From assembly GCA_002751075.1 (NCBI GenBank), contig NAOQ01000111.1:91189-155188 (forward strand): a stretch of 64,000 bases of DNA, given 5' to 3'. The notes under the pieces were generated by a model. The model ran no database searches and was not told the DNA's origin. It saw only the letters and a list, made by a program, of their open reading frames with translations. This stretch comes from Ichthyophonus hoferi (taxonomy: Eukaryota; Opisthokonta; Ichthyosporea; Ichthyophonida; Ichthyophonidae). A program made the translations under genes and the position numbers. Below are positions 61,001-64,000 of the stretch, one piece after another (position 1 is the first letter of the stretch; every line of letters starts with the position of its first letter).

Positions 61001-62451
61001 ACAGATAATGCTTGGTATTATTAGTGGTAAAAAACAAATGTAGAGGTCATGGAAATAGTGGCATTCCCATGTGTAGTTTATTTTATTGACGTCATTGGTA
61101 TAATGTCATCAACAACTGTGGATGCTGCTGTCTTACATATATCATGATTGAAGGAGTCACTAGATTGTAGTGATCAGGAGTAAGCAAATGAGAAAACATC
61201 TGCAAAAATGAAGTTCTGGTAGATAGACGTCTAGCGGTGCTTCCAGTCAAGTGTTACCCAGCTATTTATAATTATCAAAAATACTGTAAAATGTATAATA
61301 TATTTATAATATAAAGCTGCATAGTATAGTTTTATATTTAAAAAGAAATAGATGAAGCTATAGCTTATATGAATCACATCTTCATGCATTCGGGGATATT
61401 AATGATGCTATTATTTTAATAATATACCATATTTGATTATTTCAAGACCCAATGTGATTTTATCGATATAATAATTAAGGTGCAATTTAAATATAAGAAG
61501 GGCATTGTGTGACTGAGATATTAGTTTGCTATTGTCTGTAATTAAGTTGGCTTAGATACTGCCTACCTCCATGCAGCTGTACTCAGGTGACTACTACCTT
61601 ACCAAATTGGTTCACAAATTAGTAATTTATTTAGACCTTAATATATCATTTCAAATAATTAATTAATTAGAGATTTTATGACTGAAAAAGTATATATAAT
61701 GAACCTGTTGTGGCCATTTTTGTATTTAAATGTAGGGAAATTAAACATGAACGGTAGTACAAAACTACTTACTCCCTACCTAGGGTAATAAATATTGTTC
61801 ATGACAGGGTTGACATACTTAAGGCCCCTGAGTGAAATGAATAGGAAATAAATTTTTATTTTTAAATTGATCTCCAAAATTAATTATTAACATATTTTAC
61901 CTCCATCGTAAAATATGGGATAGTGCTATACTGTACTTAAAAAGCCATTGTTTATTCTAGATCACATATCTGAGATTTTTTCAAGTACAGATCCAGGGCT
62001 TTCTTTTGATTGATCACTATTAATTAATCACATTGATAATTGGTTAATAATCATGAGCCACGTTAAATATGATTGGCCAATAAATTGGTTATGAAATTCA
62101 AAAACGAAACATTGATAACCGCCGTCGGCTAATTTAGAAAATAGAACAGAATAAGAAATAGTACACAAACATATAATATAATATAGCCAGAATATAGAAT
62201 AATAAACGTACCCGAAAACTCCCACACTCACGAAAAAGGCTGTATGCCTAACATGTACATATATGTATAAGAACCATTGGATCTTCTTATGTTCTAAATA
62301 TTACATATTACACCCGAAAGCTACGTAGTCAATCTCCAAATCACTTAAGATCGATTTACTATGCCCGTGTTGTAAAGCGACTGTTCATGTATTTTTTCTT
62401 TTTATACTTTAGTTGATTATTGCATTGCAACCGGTAGGTATATCTTAAAAA
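61001..62451. other. AT-rich intergenic
   Basis: No gene recognised. The left few hundred bases may still belong to the decayed element to the left (upstream part on the minus strand). Confidence 0.45.
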
Positions 62452-63119
62452 ATGAATTTGTTTTCAGCAAGAAAAGAGACCCTAGCGGACTCCTCCACTC
62501 CCAGCTCTGCACGAAAGACAAATCCAAATTCCTTACAGAAAAACTTTGGTAATTGTCCTTAACCACACTTCTTCTCTTTCGTACATACACATATCCATCT
62601 ATCTAGGCAATTACACTCATGTATTTTATATATATACATCCTATACCTACATAGGCACACACATAAGTATATATACATACATCTACATATTGCCATATGC
62701 TTATACTCAAGCACAAGCTTATAGACTTGTTTGTTAGAAACTACAAAGAAAACTTAGCTGTCTACTGTGTAGCTTTTTAACAATAAAGATGGGTAGGCAT
62801 AAAATATCTACACCAATTACTCTAATTTGTATTTATGAAGGGTTTTGTTGCTGACCTTTTAAAATTAGTTTTTCTTTAAAGTATTCACATCAAATTATCA
62901 TGCCCATATATTATTAATAAAACGTAGGTGTGGTATTATATCGTTGTATTACAGCTGTATTAAGATTTAAAAATTGAAATATAAGATATAGCGTGATTCT
63001 TTATACTACGAAGCACATATATTAACTTGAAGTATTTTAAACTAAGAGGTCAAATCAATGCTAACTTACTATTGACTCTATCGGACAGGTATCAATCTGG
63101 CTGGCTCTCCTTTTGAGGG
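62452..63119 (+). CDS. first two exons of an unrecognised gene, continues to the right
   Basis: Exon 62452-62548 starts ATGAATTTGTTTTCAGC and codes a Ser/Thr/Asn/Lys-rich N-terminus (MNLFSARKETLADSSTPSSA...). Its donor GTAATT, phase 1, joins exon 63089-63119 (acceptor GGACAG, coding GINLAGSPFEG), whose donor is GTATGT in phase 2. Both exons are free of stops in the joined frame. The rest of the gene lies beyond the tandem repeats to the right or outside the window. No family can be named; low-complexity N-termini of this kind are common in nuclear proteins. Confidence 0.4.
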
Positions 63120-63400
63120 GTATGTTTTGAAATATATAACCCTAACCTGACCTAATATTTTCAAAAAATGTTCTATGAAGCGGCATATTCTCTCAATGTT
63201 TTAGCTTGATAATGGCCTTCTGCTTTTGTTTATGAGAATACAGCTATATGTTCTGCTATATAAACCTACTAGGTGATACATGTCTAGCCTAGCTACAGTC
63301 ACACATACACACATATAGTCTGTATAACTACAGTGGCTCAATTTTATTATTCACATACAAATACATTAAGTGCGGATTAAAACGCATGTACATATATATG

Positions 63401-63600
63401 GAAATACATACATACATACATACATACATACATACATACATACTTACTTACTTACTTACTTGCTTACTTACTTACTTACTTACATACATACTTACTTACT
63501 TACTTAGTTATTACCTTACCTACTTACTTACATATTTACACACATATATATATACATACATACATACATACATACATACATACATACATACATACATCAA
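63401..63600. repeat. (CATA)n-(CTTA)n-(CATA)n compound microsatellite
   Basis: About 200 bp of tetranucleotides: CATA units, then CTTA units, a short mixed part, then CATA units again. The frame stays open through it (Thr/Tyr/Leu/His-rich), which is not coding evidence. Confidence 0.95.
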
Positions 63601-64000
63601 TGCGCGAGTATACATTTTTATTTACAATCTTCTGGTTTTGTTTTCTTCTTTTTTTTTTTCATTCTTTGATCATACATACACAATTATTAACCGAATTAGC
63701 CAAGAACTATTTTGAGTATTCTAATTGCATTTTACCTAATGTATGCTCTATACTATACATTAACCCCCATGTATGCACATATAGATATATACAGCCAGCC
63801 AAGTATACACACACTCTGACACTTATCTTTGAAATGAATTAGACAGATAAAAATAATTATAAATCTATCCTCTCAATTTCTTTCTTTGTTTTGCTTATTT
63901 ATCATTCCGTTTTAAAACCTGCATACATACAACATTGATAAGTAGAATTATAAGTCAACAATTAAAATAATTGAAATACTATATATAGTCACACCATTTT

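Noticed and set aside
63386-63715. 109-codon Thr/Tyr/Leu frame
   Set aside because: Tetranucleotide microsatellite without stop codons in one phase.

Overview
The window is AT-rich eukaryotic nuclear DNA, with GT-AG introns of roughly 200-1,800 bp, AATAAA-type poly(A) signals, many (TATG)n/(CATA)n microsatellites, two runs of N and fossil LTR retroelements. The gene set (XRN2, NOC3, casein kinase I, a SelU/PRXL2A selenoprotein and a Vestigial-like protein with Tondu motifs) points to a holozoan. An ichthyosporean-like unicellular relative of animals or an early-branching animal would fit; the species is not decided by the sequence. Exon models were built by hand from splice consensus, codon phase and recalled family alignments.

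Left part (1-22,443). XRN2 runs leftward from 6,500 and leaves the window at base 1. Diverging from it across about 5.4 kb of AT-rich DNA with an old LTR (8,236-9,049) is NOC3, a 20-exon gene for a nucleolar 60S assembly factor (11,952-22,443). XRN2 and NOC3 both belong to nuclear RNA and ribosome metabolism.

Middle (25,549-45,270). An 8-exon casein kinase I gene with a private basic tail is followed by a retroelement graveyard (about 31.8-41.7 kb). It holds five related LTRs beginning TGTT (one inverted), gag-like and integrase-like remnants, a copy of the LTR family also seen at 8.2 kb, and an assembly gap flanked by identical 129-bp sequences. Next comes a two-exon SelU/PRXL2A-type peroxiredoxin-like gene. 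Its redox motif is U-V-F-C with an in-frame TGA, and its 3' UTR carries two tandem SECIS-like hairpins. This is the best-supported unusual system in the window.

Right part (46,094-64,000). An 11-exon gene encodes a multi-pass membrane protein I do not recognise, with a hydrophilic linker carrying a ubiquitin-interacting motif and a PPSY motif; a 446-base N run lies in one of its introns. Converging on it is an intronless Vestigial-like-4 type gene with two Tondu motifs. After AT-rich DNA and a decayed, transposon-like coding stretch (58.9-61.0 kb), the first two exons of an unrecognised rightward gene begin at 62,452.
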